A DNA stretch of 64,000 nt from Schistosoma haematobium (GCF_000699445.3 NC_067196.1:80590364-80654363); one strand, 5' to 3'. Positions 13,301 to 24,343 are shown, numbered from the stretch's first letter. A program made the numbers and translations. The notes: generated by a model not told the origin, from the letters alone.

Positions 13301-16300
13301 TTAGATATTACTTGTGAATATGTTAGTAAAAGTGACAAACAGAGTCTTCCTCTCTTAGATAACTGAGTTTATACTAGATGACAATTACGTCCACTGATAA
13401 CCGTTATTCGAATCCCAATGATTGATTCAAGGATGACTGATTCCTACTGAATATTCAGTCATATTGCTTCCCACAGATAAATTATTGAAAATTAGGCGAT
13501 AATGAATGATGAATGATCAATTTAATAAATGATTCATTAGAAAGTTGACTTTACAGTTTGGAATCAACAAAATTTTCATCAGATAAAAGGTGTAAAATTT
13601 AAATTAAATTTTAATCAAACTTACTTGTTCAACTAGTTCATTTTCATTGATAAAAGATTTTACTTTATCAGTTACATCTTCCTTTTCAACTTCACTTTCA
13701 ATAATAATTGGAACAGCAAAACGAGGTTTCTTTTTTAATACTCCACGTGGTTCACTCGGGAATACATGAACTGAATCAGATGTCTGCGAAGTCTGTTTAA
13801 AAAGGTAGATATTAGAATAAGCAGAACATTAAAATAAGTTACCTGAATGTATAGTTTTCAAATAATACTATCATCAATTTAAGTGGCTTGGAATTTCAAC
13901 TTTCACTTACCCGAATAGCAATTTGTGTTATGTATTTATGATATGTATAATCGATTATTGTACTGATTGTTCGAATATTTCTGTTGATGTGTAGGACTGC
14001 AATTAAACAGTTTTCTATTGGTATATGTACATCCTGTTCGGTATATCCAACAGACATGTCCCAAATAGGACGAAATGCACGTCCTGGACTCCATTGTTAG
14101 GTGCTACCTCTACTAATAATAAAACTTTTTTCTTTTCAGAAATCTATATATTAAATAGTCGTGAAAAGGATACTAAACGATAACATTTGAAGATTGACTG
14201 TCGAAGACTATCGTTTTGAATCAAATACAAGTCCTTATACAAGGTTTTAATCAAGCTAAGCTTACAATGGCAGAACGATTTCATAAATTACGCTAATAGA
14301 CACCTAATGTTAAAAAGCATTTTACATTATAATCAGACGTCAGAAAGGACTATGCCTGCGCAATTCAATTTTTTCCCACAAATCAAGAACTATGGTCAAT
14401 TTAGTGAAAACGTAACTCACATTTTTAAAGACAACCCTATGCAAACACAGAGCTTGGAAAATGAAGACCGAGCTTCTTTAGTAAAATACAAATTTATTAA
14501 ACTAGCAGACTATTAATGAAAGCTAACGTATTCGGCTCGATTCCTTCTGTAAAGATCATCGCCAAAATATAAGTACACTCTGCTAACAAGTATCGAATAG
14601 AACGAAACTACCATTCTAGATTCTGCTACTAACCACAATCGCTTTATTCTAGAAACCTCGTAAGCAATCAATTCAACAACACTTTGGTTTTATCCCAAAC
14701 TAGTTCTTGACTTCTTACTCTAAAAAGATTTTATTGTATTTGTTAAATCTAAAAAAAATGAAAACAACTATCAATCTATTCATTTGTCTAGTTTCCACGA
14801 GAAATGATGATAAGCTTCATAGTTATTAATCTTGTCAAAAATTTACACAAGACATATGGTAAGTTTGGAAACGTTAACTGATTTGAATTAATGTGAACTG
14901 TAAGTGTTGTTCATTCAGATACAAAAATTTTAAAGTCTGGATGTACTAGAAAACAGTAAACAATTGTATCACTTACATGTTCTGGACCCAATTATCTATG
15001 AGATTTTACTTGTGTATGTAATCGAAGAGTTCAAAACTAGGTAAAAACATCTACCAAGTAGTTATCATCTTTAAATAATTTAAAAATAACATCATTTGGT
15101 GCTTAATATTACAGTGAAATCAGAACTATCGTAATAAAATATATTGATTTCTTATTTAGGTTTAGAATTAAGTAAATAAATGACACGTTGTATGTCGGAT
15201 TTCATTCTAACACATTATCAGCATTAATATAGAGTGATTACAATACTCGAATTTAATCAAAGTCCTACTGGTTTCACAGGCTTATATTCTACTGACGCGT
15301 GGTGCTTGAGTTCTACCATAAATAATCAAATTGTCAGAATTCACTTCGTCACAATCGTCGAATTCCACTAAATACTGATGAAGTTTCTTTTTGTTTGTTC
15401 CTTATTATAACCAACCTACTGAATACAAACCATTCTGAATAACATTTTGTATACATATTGAGTTCAGCATAAGGTCATACTTAATCAATATTGTCCAAGT
15501 CACTGAATGTTTAAAAAATAATCTCAATATATTTGATGGAAGTCTTATTAGCGCTAGAAACATAGTATGTAATCAATCCGTAAGAAGCTGTAGAATAACC
15601 TCATTTTTATTTTTTGAAGTTTATAGTAGAATTTAAAGCTTGTTAATGGTTAGAAAGCACAGATAACTATTAGTTACTCAACGGAACTTTACAATTTAAT
15701 GGCTGAATTAGTGCATACAGAATATGAGTCAAGATGAAGATACAAACACTGATGTAATTTAAGGTAAGAATATAGTTTTTGGACGACTTCGAGCGACGCT
15801 TAAGAAACCTTGGCGAAATTCGCCAGTGTGCTATGTTCGAAAGTGCGTTACTGTTGTGACAGGAGGTGTCCGGAATCTGATAGTGATGCACGATGTGCTA
15901 GGCGCTAAACCCCGCGACTGACTACTTGAGCGAGAAGGCACATTAGGCCATCGGATAAACGCTCAAATACTCATATTTATACAACTCTACCCTTTATGAA
16001 ATTAATCCATTTCCTGGCCAATGAAGTGCATTTGTCCTTCAGATCACTACTGATCATCATCGACTGGCCTTCTCATTAGGCTACTTCTGACTGGGTCACT
16101 ATATCAGTTATTAATTAGTGTGAAGAATTATAATTGGTATTTAGAGTTGGATTAGGGTAAGGAATTAGAGTAAGGGTTTTCATCGCGAAGTGACATCGAC
16201 AATAATGACATAATTCTATATAACCATATGTTTAAATGAATTCCGCACCGAAATCCAAGACTCACTGTCTAATTTTATTGCTTCGTCCATAAATTATAGT

Positions 16301-17590
16301 CACGCCGTAAATTAATACATCTCTTTTTCACAGGTCACCATTAATTTTTTTAAACTTGAAGCCAATGAATAAACCAAAAAACAACGATAACAGTAACATT
16401 TCGCTACTTTAATAAGTTTGTCAATCAGTAAGGTGATTCAGATAACTTATGTCACAAGATTAGTCACTGATTAGTATTACGTTTATTAAGAGAGAAAGTA
16501 ACTGCTTATTGATATGGAAACCTTACATATTATAAACTGTATCAACAATGAATGACAAACAGCGTAACATGATTCACTCTTCTTTAAAAAATGTAATGCG
16601 ATAGAATCACATTTATTTGACGGAAGTAACAGTGAATACTGAATTGAGAGATAATGATCGAATGAAGAATTCATTAGAAATATCAAAGTATAATCATAAA
16701 ACTTTTGAGTTGCTTAAGTTGAAAAATAATGTTGAAGGAAATTAAATAACAGTGCATAGAATGGTATGTTAGTTGAATGTAATCTCCAGTTTTTATGTCG
16801 ATAAATTGGAAACAGTCGGAACTGAAGATACAGTATGAGACCTATATGACTACGTGTGCACGATAATGATGGATAGCTTCTTTATCACTGAAATCTAGTA
16901 ACACACTCAAACTATGCAACCATCGATTCCTAGGTCATAATCCGTTCGTACTTCTAAATAACCCTCCCTTATCATCAAGCCTAACCCTCTTTGTCTTTAT
17001 TCTCTACTGGAAATCAGATACTCACTCTTGTATCGTGAAGCATTTATTCACATTCCTAACAGAAATCATAAAAATCTGTACGTGATAGACTTACATTTCA
17101 CATGACTTAACAATCAACAGTACCATTGTTTGTATTGACCTCTACTGTTTGAATTTCAGATTGAGGAAAAATACAAAATAATTGGTTAGTGAGATTTCGT
17201 ATGAATTTTGAGATTTGAATTTCGTGCTACCAGACTCTAATCATCAAGGTGTATTATCAGTGAAGTTGAAAGAATCTCTGTTACCTTCAAAATGCAACAG
17301 TGGTGTGTGAGTTGTGATACTTTGTTCCCAATAAATCTAATACTATATATAATATATACTAATATTTATGGCTTGGCTAGAAATCACTACAACGTAAATG
17401 TATTTCATAATGAAATTAATGAAATCAGTTATGCATCAATAGTTTCGCTTACATTACTTACTTCATATTCTTCGAAGGTTAAATTTAGTGGATCCTGTAT
17501 AATATTGTTCACTTCCATTGGCTCAATTGTTATGAGTGATTCAAACTCAGTGCTCTCATTTAAATTCAGATGTTTTTTATTCCAATCCAT
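4205..17590 (-). CDS. Multi-exon gene of unknown function, at least five exons
   Basis: I built this model from splice signals and open phases; no single exon is long enough to stand out as an ORF. The exons are 17590-17462, 13792-13625, 12233-12172, 8374-8319 and 4305-4205. Donors read gtaagt, gtaagt, gtgagt, gtaagt and gtaaat; acceptors read tttaaacag, tatgttacag, atattattcag and ccatttttag. Exit and entry phases agree at all four junctions, including two split codons (ATA and GCC). The known part encodes 172 residues. It is rich in Glu, Lys, Asn and Ser, hydrophilic, with no membrane segment, and with helical stretches near its end that could be coiled coil. I do not recognise a domain. 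The 3' end is unresolved and may lie left of 4205 or outside the window. Introns of 1.4-4.1 kb hold RTE, Merlin and SINE relics. Confidence 0.7.
4306..5239. other. Intron DNA, nothing recognised
   Basis: This lies between exon 5 and the RTE relic of the minus-strand gene. Short open frames on both strands are unsupported by splice sites or motifs. Confidence 0.4.
5240..7466 (-). mobile_element. RTE-clade retrotransposon, damaged copy
   Basis: Minus-strand frames show pieces of an RTE-type reverse transcriptase in order. At 7466-7100 is the end of the endonuclease domain. At 6973-6734 is a linker with [16 protein letters not shown]. At 6644-6402 are RT motifs with [22 protein letters not shown] and QLGFRKDR. 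At 5636-5403 is the C-terminal region ([14 protein letters not shown] and the WKSIGYT motif). The 3' end lies near 5240-5330. Stops and frameshifts break the frame many times, so it is dead. The 5' part is missing and is abutted by an oppositely oriented fragment of the same family. Confidence 0.8.
7485..7775 (+). mobile_element. RTE-clade retrotransposon, 3'-end fragment, head-to-head with the previous copy
   Basis: The plus strand encodes the C-terminal signature [14 protein letters not shown] and then the terminal stretch ending gctcctccacgtggtgtaata before a short tagtaag-like tail. It is the same 3' end seen in minus orientation at 5240-5330, so the two fragments lie with their 3' ends outward. 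Only the last about 290 bases are present. Confidence 0.75.
8319..8374 (-). CDS. Exon 4 of the unknown gene
   Basis: The exon is 56 bases. Its first base completes the codon ATA from exon 3, after which the frame reads [18 protein letters not shown] and ends with one base (G). The acceptor is atattattcag and the donor gtaagt. The sequence looks helical. The other two frames do not fit exon 3. Confidence 0.7.
8669..9312 (+). mobile_element. RTE-clade retrotransposon, 5'-truncated 3' fragment with (TAAG)n tail
   Basis: The fragment starts in RT motif B (plus-strand [16 protein letters not shown]), continues through the LDDLDFAD active-site region (its second Asp region reads ADHL, not ADDL), has an internal deletion near 8900, and runs to the C-terminal [10 protein letters not shown] motif. 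It ends in gtaagtaagtaagtaa at about 9299-9315. Short tandem-repeat tails in place of poly(A) are typical of RTE elements. It lies in the intron between exons 3 and 4 of the minus-strand gene. Confidence 0.8.
9313..10229. other. Intron DNA, nothing recognised
   Basis: AT-rich sequence. An 84-codon open frame on the minus strand (9714-9460) has no motif and no splice support, so I do not call it. Confidence 0.35.
10235..10530 (-). pseudogene. Merlin (ISXO2-like) DNA transposase remnant
   Basis: One minus-strand frame from about 10526 downwards reads the C-terminal half of an ISXO2-like transposase: [16 protein letters not shown], then IYTDD (second catalytic Asp), then [18 protein letters not shown], then [10 protein letters not shown] (catalytic Glu), then [17 protein letters not shown]. 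The GxHT-x-x-IE-x-x-W signature is diagnostic for the family. Three in-frame stops (after IYTDD, after SRLK at 10304-10302, and after DEF) show it is inactive. Merlin elements are known from schistosomes. The N-terminal half and terminal repeats are not visible. It sits within the intron between exons 3 and 4 of the minus-strand gene. Confidence 0.85.
10531..11490. other. Intron DNA, nothing recognised
   Basis: AT-rich sequence without open frames of note. It may hold the lost 5' part of the Merlin element, but I see no motif or terminal inverted repeat. Confidence 0.35.
11500..11840 (+). repeat. Degenerate tRNA-SINE with hammerhead-like segment
   Basis: The plus strand has a tRNA-like head with a B-box-like gtttgaattcc near 11712, then a hammerhead-like block around 11740-11800 (gtcc-catact-aggat, gaaac, cttccaggttctc tail). 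The catalytic core is lost: it reads ctgtggt where CTGANGA is expected. The same family is better preserved on the minus strand at 26930-27075, and a further degenerate relative lies at about 30340-30710. Confidence 0.6.
12172..12233 (-). CDS. Exon 3 of the unknown gene
   Basis: The exon is 62 bases, entered in phase 0 and left with two bases (AT) of a split codon. It encodes [20 protein letters not shown]. The acceptor is tatgttacag and the donor gtgagt. The FEEY motif echoes the end of exon 1. Confidence 0.7.
12234..13624. other. Intron between exons 2 and 3 of the unknown gene
   Basis: 1.4 kb of AT-rich sequence. A weak SINE-like patch lies just left of exon 3's neighbourhood at 12480-12640. 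No open frame or motif is supported. Confidence 0.45.
13625..13792 (-). CDS. Exon 2 of the unknown gene
   Basis: The exon is 168 bases, phase 0 to phase 0, encoding 56 residues. It starts [15 protein letters not shown] and has a basic patch, GVLKKKPRF, then an acidic run, [11 protein letters not shown]. The acceptor is tttaaacag and the donor gtaagt. This is the most gene-like exon because a fully open 168-base block sits exactly between two consensus splice sites. Confidence 0.75.
13793..17461. other. Intron between exons 1 and 2 of the unknown gene
   Basis: 3.7 kb. It contains a partial Sm-alpha hammerhead relic (14044-14095) and a GC-richer patch at about 15780-16100 that looks like an unclassified interspersed repeat. 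A 69-codon frame at 14307-14516 has no motif or splice support. Further exons of the host gene may hide here, though exons 1 and 2 already match in phase. Confidence 0.45.
14044..14095 (+). ncRNA. Hammerhead ribozyme relic (Sm-alpha type)
   Basis: The order atccaa, cagacat, gtcc-caaat-aggac, gaaa, tgcac, gtc, ctggac is that of the Sm-alpha hammerhead. Stem II and the GAAA/GTC elements are intact, but the CTGANGA core is altered to cagacat, so cleavage is not expected. No tRNA head is visible upstream. Confidence 0.65.
17462..17590 (-). CDS. Exon 1 of the unknown gene, with start codon
   Basis: The exon has 43 codons from an ATG (17590-17588), with an in-frame TGA five codons upstream and no acceptor in between, so this ATG is the probable start. 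It begins [14 protein letters not shown], ends NLTFEEYE and leaves in phase 0 through a perfect donor, gtaagt. It is acidic with no signal peptide. Confidence 0.65.
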
Positions 17591-17702
17591 ATTGTCAGGA
17601 GTTCACAAACGTAAAGTAATTTGGTACGACTTAAATTTTATTACATTTGCATATTGTGTATAATGTGAAGAATAAAAAAATATTTGAGATATATCGCTTA
17701 TG

Positions 17703-17759
17703 CTAACCAACCGAAGTTAAGTCCATTTCGTCTCGAAGTAATTGATAGTCTTTTAAAGT
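17703..17759 (-). CDS. Possible terminal exon of an upstream gene (weak)
   Basis: A strong acceptor, tctttttcag, is followed by 18 codons, TLKDYQLLRDEMDLTSVG, and a TAG. The stop lies 112 bases upstream of the start codon of the unknown gene on the same strand. It could be the last exon of another minus-strand gene, or part of the 5' leader of the unknown gene if a cryptic donor inside it is used. I cannot find its preceding exon. Confidence 0.3.
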   Translation of the reverse strand, partial: TLKDYQLLRDEMDLTSVG

Positions 17760-17810
17760 CTGAAAAAGACAATATAAAAGGTCAATTAGTATTACATCAT
17801 TAATAACGTT

Positions 17811-17999
17811 GGTGTAGTTTTGTTCTCTGAGCTGGATTGTTTCGACTTGAAGCTCTCATTATTCTTTCGGACAACATCATTAGTGAAAAACCCAGATAGA
17901 AGTGAAGTGTTCGAACTTCGTGCTAATGATGTTCAGAAAAACAATGAATGTCCAATGACCAAACCATCGAGCTCCATCTAAATCACCCACCTGGAGTAC
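17811..17999 (-). repeat. Fold-back short interspersed element (second copy)
   Basis: It opens with gtagttttgttctctgagc, and its far half carries the complementary block accaaaccatcgagctcc. This is the same family as 2002-2197 and 18677-18811, in opposite orientation to the first. No clear target duplication is visible, and the ends are eroded. Confidence 0.5.
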
Positions 18000-18309
18000 T
18001 AATCTTTTACACCATCTTGTAATCATTATTAACGTCTTCAATAAACTCAAGATATTTATTATCAAAATAATATTCCCCATAAAGTAACATTAACAAGAGA
18101 ATGGTTGAAATCTGAGGTCAATAAACAACTGTTTCATTGTAGTTTGAAACTTCCTAGCAGTATTCTTGCACAAAATTAAACATACTTGAACTTAAAACTT
18201 TCGGGTTTCTGAGATATCATGATATATTCACATCACACAATAAACATCTTTTGGCTTACATAAACAACCTCAGACAAACATAGATCTATCACGAATACCA
18301 TAAAACATC

Positions 18310-18420
18310 ATCAGTCCTGAGTAGCTCATTGGTTCAGTAGAGTTGTGAAACCCATTTCAGTGTAAGTTATTAGAGAAGACATAGTTTTTTAACAGTTTAA
18401 CTGTTTGCTATGACTAATTT
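18310..18420 (+). repeat. Direct repeat also present at 19960-20050
   Basis: The sequence agtagctcattggttcagta followed by a ttagagaaga motif recurs at 19960-20050 as agcagctcattggttcagta, with about 80% agreement over roughly 90 bases. The second copy lies inside inverted duplication B. This is an unclassified interspersed repeat. Confidence 0.5.
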
Positions 18421-18666
18421 TCATCTTGGATGGACATCAGTGATGAAATAAATGACAATCAAGATATCCAGAAAACTAATACGAAATAACCATCAAATGT
18501 ATACTGATATTTGTGAACCATCTTTATGTTATTAGCTAAGACAGAACGAAAATTTCATTGATAATTTCTTCTATGTATTAATTATTGCGGACGTTCTAAA
18601 ATGCTTTAAGTGTTGTTGTTTATTTTGAAAAATTTAAATAAATATTCTCATATATGATGGAATACA

Positions 18667-18820
18667 ACTAACCCTAGAGAAGATTTGTAGCTCAGATGGA
18701 CGATTTTGGTGGACTTCAATCTGAAGTTTGTGCTGATGATAACGTTTAGAAGAACGATGAAAGCTCCACGACTAAACCATCGAGCTCAGAGAACAAAACT
18801 CCACCAAAAATAACTAATCC
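18667..18820 (+). repeat. Fold-back short interspersed element (third copy) with about 10-bp target duplication
   Basis: The element 18677-18811 starts agagaagatttgtagctc and ends gaacaaaactccaccaaaa. It is flanked by aactaaccct (18667-18676) and aactaatcct, which differ at one position. Orientation is as at 2002-2197. Confidence 0.6.
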
Positions 18821-19089
18821 TATTTTTTTCTATCGATTGAGAATTGTTTTCAATGAATGAAATTGAAGTGTTGATGTATGTTAGGGCGGCAGTTAATCAA
18901 AGATATCGTTTTTTACAGGACACTTTCAATTATACACAGTTTGTGCTTGCTTTCAACAAAACGCACGGCTATAATCAAAATCCAATATGTAAATTCCATA
19001 TTGAATACATCACCACACTGTTTCACTACCCATTTATCATATTCAAGGTTAAGATATATGATAATTTAATTTTGATCAACAGAATATGA

Positions 19090-19774
19090 ATCGTGTGTAG
19101 ACAAAACAATACCGGTGAGGGTTCAAGTGGATAAAATAAGTCGACAGAATTATTTATGTTTACTAATCATACGTTCATTGGTCACCACTTGATATAAAGA
19201 TACTCCATTATTATTTCATTCAACTCAGTAAGTTTGATCTTGTATGGGGTCGTGAGTCCTAAATGTTGAAATGTCTTAATCACTGATGAAATAGTCATTT
19301 TTTCCGACCAGTTTGCAACTAATAACCGTTTGTGTTGAAAATGAAATTTAAAATGCTTACAATAGTTGTTTCGAATGAGCAGTGAATCACTTCATGAAAA
19401 GTAATGCAAAACCATCGTAAAATATAAACAATTAGAGATCCAAAGAAATTACATTAATTTAATTTTATTTGTATGTTACTTGAGGATTGATGTGTTTTAT
19501 GCAATCATATGAAACCCAATTTCATTAGAAGGTGTTCATCGATATACAGTTTTTTGTAAACAACAAATTATGATTGCAAACGTTTTATTATTGGCTAAAC
19601 TTACAAAATCTCAAATCTTATTTGATAAAACGTTTTTTGTAGAATACGTTGTAAGCAAAATGAAACTGTTTGTTGCAGTGCTTATTTGTTTACTTTGCTT
19701 TTATCGATGACTTATTTTAATACCCTTTATTTATACATATATCTTGAGTTAATACACAAAACAAAGGGCAGTAC
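19090..19774. other. No gene seen
   Basis: AT-rich DNA between the fold-back repeat region and the left arm of inverted duplication B. The overlapping short frames at 18844-19089 have no recognisable motif. Confidence 0.35.
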
Positions 19775-20626
19775 TATTCTACAACATACGTCTTAAAAAC
19801 TCCATGATGAATACAATTCCAGTTAAGATACAATGCTTAAGATCTTTAGGTGTATGAGGTTATGTGATATATATTGATATTACAAAATGATCATCCTATG
19901 TTTCACATTTCCAACGTCAACAACTTCACGTCTATCAAGACTGCTATATAGTATGATCGGGTCTGAGCAGCTCATTGGTTCAGTAGAACTCTGACAACCA
20001 TCTCAATATAAGTCATTAGAGAAGATATATTTACTTAACATTTGTACTATTTGTTAACACTAATGTTTATCAACAATGTTCAAGTATACTGAGATGAAAT
20101 GATGTGGATCGTGCTTTTCAGTAATATATAATACAAAGATTACATGATCAACACAGTTCCAATTAATTAAGATAAAGTGCTAGAATTTAGTAATATTCCT
20201 GAAGAAGTTCAGGTTACATACCCTAATTAATCTTCCTTTAAGAAGATTGGAAATAGGAATTATATCTTGAGGCTTGAAGACTCGATGAATAACACGATAG
20301 CATAAATACAAAAGACATTAGTCACTCAATAGCGATCAATCAACTAAAAATATATCAGTTGTACAGAACCTCAGTTCCATCTGATTAACACAGTAATAAC
20401 ATCTCAAAATATGAAGACGAGTGTCACGGCATCAAACTCATCACGATCAATCCATTCCCTCAGTATTACAGGTTCGTTTTGCTAGAGAGTCCCATTCGGC
20501 ACCAAATCTAGGTTCAGTGTTTATTGTCAACCAACTCAAATCACCAAACATATCAATACTAATAAAGTGCTACCAACTACGTTTGAGTTTGCATGCATTT
20601 GTACGGACAAACAATTGACAGAGATT

Positions 20627-20638
20627 AAGTTGTACTGT
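20627..20638 (+). repeat. Target-site duplication, left copy
   Basis: aagttgtactgt, 12 bases, recurs exactly at 24576-24587 and brackets the RTE element. The neighbouring bases differ on both sides, so the duplication is exactly 12 bases. Confidence 0.9.
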
Positions 20639-21139
20639 CCCGATCGAAGCTGCTACCTTGACGCGGTGGTCGAGCTTGCCTATCGTAATGACCCAACCGA
20701 GCTATATTGGCTGGAACATATGTTCCTGCAGGTTCTACCATGCCAGGCAGGTCGATTGGTGAACGGTAAGACTAAAAGCAGCAACTCAAGGTCTGAGGGA
20801 GAAGTTGTACTGCTGACTGTAGAGAGGTGTGATAGCAGTAAAGTGTTTCCCTCGGACAACCAGCATGACAGCGATGCTGCCTTCCCACAAAGAGGGGTGG
20901 GGTTAGAAAAGGTCGACCCCAAAAATGTCACACCTCACCTTACCTCACGGATTTCCGTCTCCGGCGGTAAGACCCTTTGAAGAACGGAGCTAACACGTCA
21001 AAAACCTTCCACAAAAAGGTCGTGCGCGACCGGCCTCAAGCAGCTGTCCCTTGGGATCTGCGGTCACGCTCCCAGGTCGTCAAGACCAACACTAATCCAA
21101 TTTCCTTTTCAGGTTCCTCAAGAAATACCCTTCCACGGT

Positions 21140-24100
21140 GTGGGCAGCCGGGAAGTGACATCAGCCCTCATACCCGTAACAGCACGAGACCAAGGTGGTC
21201 ACATTCAAATCCTTCCTACACCTCCTAATACCTCTCTTATCTCCATGACTAACCCTCCTCACGTCTCTTTATCACCTCGCACCGCTAGGACAAACGATTC
21301 GAGTACGTGGAACGCCATTCCCGGTCTCCTGAAACCACGCTCTTAATTACACGTAGGAGCTTTTAACGTACGAACACTTTGCCAAATAGGACAGCAGGCT
21401 TCCTTAGCTAAAACTTTAGAATCTCGCGCCATCGATGTGTGCTGCGTCTCCGAAACGCGCATACAGGATCCAAGTAACGTCATTCATTTGACCTCACCAT
21501 GCCAAAATAAAGAACCGACTCGATTTACGCTTCGTGTATCTGGAAGCCCTGATTCTGCTTCCCGTGGCCTCGCCGGCGTAGGTATAGCATTGAGTCCTAG
21601 GGCAGAACTAGCTCTCTTAGAGTGGATCCCAGTAGACAGTCGTTTGTGCGCTGTCCGACTAAACGGAACAGTAAGGATCCGAAAAGATAGGGACACTCGT
21701 CGTTGCCTCTTCGTCGTCTCTGCCTATTCTCCCACTGACTGCAGCTCAGATGATGTAAAAGATGAGTTTTACAGAAAGCTTTCGGACCTTCTCCGAAAAG
21801 CTAAGCGCTCGGATGTAGTAATAGTGGCCGGTGACTTTAATGCTCAAGTAGGTAAACTTAGCGATAGGGAAAGACACCTAGGTGGATCTTATGGTGTCGT
21901 GGCTCAAAGAACAGATAATGGCGACCGTCTGTTGCAGCTATGCTCAGATAACCGCCTGTTCCTTGCAAATACTAACTTTAAGCATAAGGAAAAACATCTT
22001 TTAACAAGGCGACCCCCTAATTCGTCCCAACGTTGGACCCAAATAGATCACATGACTATCAGCCACCGATGGAGGGGCTCGGTAGAAGACTGTCGCTCAT
22101 TCTGGAGCACATGCCTAGATTCAGATCATGCTCTAGTGCGAGCGCGTATTTGCTTGCGTCTTACTGGACGTAGGAAAGACGCTACAAGGAAACCTCTTAG
22201 GGGCCTACTTAATGATAGTCAAGCTAAGAGTATATTTCAGGAACAACTAGGAAAACAGTTAGGCAGCCATGTATGTGATGCCCACCCCGATGCAGCATGG
22301 AATGATATCCGAAAAGCTGTGGAAACAGCAGTGATATCTGCTAGTAAGGTAAACCACAAGGTTAGGGAGCAACACTGGATCTCAGCAGCATCTATCTCAC
22401 TGATAGATGCTCGGAAACACATTCCACCTGGCTCTGAACATAATGAAGAGCGGAGTCAGCTTAAGCGCAAGCTGACAAGAAGTCTACGCAATGATCGCGA
22501 ACAGTGGTGGGTAGCGAAAGCAAGAGAGATGGAAAAGGCAGCGGCAATAGGTAATAGCAGACAATTGTTCAGACTCGTTAAGGAAACCGGAATTAGGAAC
22601 CCGACCGTTAGCGAAACAATCTCAGAGAAAGCTGGACATATTATACAATCTCAATCCAGGAGATTGGATCGATGGGCAGAACACTTTAGGGATCAGTTCA
22701 ACTGCCCTTCAGCCACACTTCGGTTTCCCACGATCTCTAGTCAACCTGAATGGCAAGTTAATTCAGGTCCTCCGACTCTTTACAAAGTTGAAAAAGCCAT
22801 AGGAAATCTGAAACGAGGGAGAGCAGCAGGCCCTGACAGGCTTACTCCTGAGATTTTTAAGGATGGTGGTCCAGTATTAGCAATGAGATTAACCGAGGTC
22901 TTAGGTAGAATTTGGGAACTGGACGTAATCCCATCTGACTGGTCTCAATCACTGATTGTGCCAGTCTATAAGAAAGGACAAAAGTCTTCTTGTGACAATC
23001 ACAGAGGAATCAGTTTGACCAATATAGTGTCTAAAATATTAGCTTCAATAATACTTCGACGCCTAATCAAAGCTCGTGAAGAGCAGATTAGAGAAAACCA
23101 GGCCGGTTTTCGACCTGGACGTGGTTGTATAGATCAGATATTCACACTACGTCAGGTTCTAGAACATAGACACACATTCAGACGCCCCACAATGGTAGTA
23201 TTTCTCGACCTTAAGGCGGCATTCGACTCTGTCGATCGTAAGGTTCTATGGCAGTGTTTGTCACTGAAAGGAGTACCAAAGAAGTACATTAACCTTGTAA
23301 AGGCTCTCTACTTGAACACAACTGGTAGAGTGAGAGCTTATGGCCAACTGTCATCAGAATTGATTACCTCAAGTGGTGTTCGTCAGGGCTGTCCACTCTC
23401 CCCATTCTTGTTCAACTTTGTGGTCGACGTACTTTTAGAGATAACGCTCTCCTCATCTAAATTTCCAGGGGTTGAACTTCTACCGGGAGGTTCACTTGTT
23501 GACTTAGAATATGCAGATGACATAGTTTTATTTGGTGAAGACGCTGACAAAATGCAGAGTCTTCTGACCACTCTAAGCAACAATGCAAGCATGTTCGGGA
23601 TGCGATTCTCTCCCTCGAAATGTAAAATGTTGCTTCAGGATTGGGTTACATCGACACCCGAACTAGTGATAGGGAATGAAGTAGTTGAGTGTGTCGACCG
23701 CTTCACTTATCTTGGAAGTCTCATCAGCCCTTGTGATCTGGTGTATGACGAAATCTCAGCACAGATACAGAAGGCCCGACTAGCTTTTGCCAACTTGAGT
23801 CATTTATGGCGTAGGCGAGATATCCGTCTACCAACCAAAGGACGTGTTTACTGCACAGCAGTTCGTTCCGTCCTATTTTATGGCAGTGAAACATGGCCGG
23901 TAAGAGTAGAGGATATCCGTAGGCTACTAGTATTTGATCATAGGTGTCTTCGAAACATTGCTCGTATATCCTGGGACCACCGAGTAAGTAACACAGTTGT
24001 TAGGAAACGGGTACTAGGTAAGGATGGCAAATCAATTGATGAAGTAGTGAAACTTCATCAGTTGAGATGGCTGGGACACGTGTTACGTATGCCCAACCAC

Positions 24101-24343
24101 CGACTGCCTCGACGTGCTATGTTCAGTGGTATAGGAGTAGGTTGGAAGAAAGCTAGGGGCGGCCAAACCAAAACATGGCACAAGTCCATGAAGTCACTGA
24201 CAAGTGAACTGAGTCATGTTGGTAGGTGTAGACTACCTGGTTGGGGACCGCGAAATGATAGCAACCGATGGTTAGAGACCCTGAATGACATGGCTCAAAA
24301 TCGTTTACAATGCATCCACTCTCTGTGTTCTTCCAAATTCTAA
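21140..24343 (+). CDS. RTE endonuclease-reverse transcriptase polyprotein, one in-frame stop
   Basis: The frame runs from an ATG at 21140 to the stop at 24343 and is broken once by TAA at 21344-21346, one transition away from CAA. The apurinic-type endonuclease domain follows: GAFNVRT (21356), VSETRI, GDFNAQVG (about 21830) and SDHALV (about 22122). The reverse transcriptase has VIPSDWSQSLIVPVYKKG, QAGFRPGRGC, FLDLKAAFDSVDR, SGVRQGCPLSPFLFN and the catalytic YADD at 23510-23521. The C terminus has RWLGHVLRMPNH. All catalytic residues I can locate are present. The product makes DNA copies of its own RNA at nicked chromosomal targets. The stop separates a short N-terminal part from the enzyme domains; the first ATG after it lies inside the endonuclease domain, so this copy is probably not autonomous. 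Confidence 0.88.

Noticed and set aside
16140..16185. TTAGGG-like motifs as interstitial telomere repeats
   Set aside because: Only one or two imperfect units are present.
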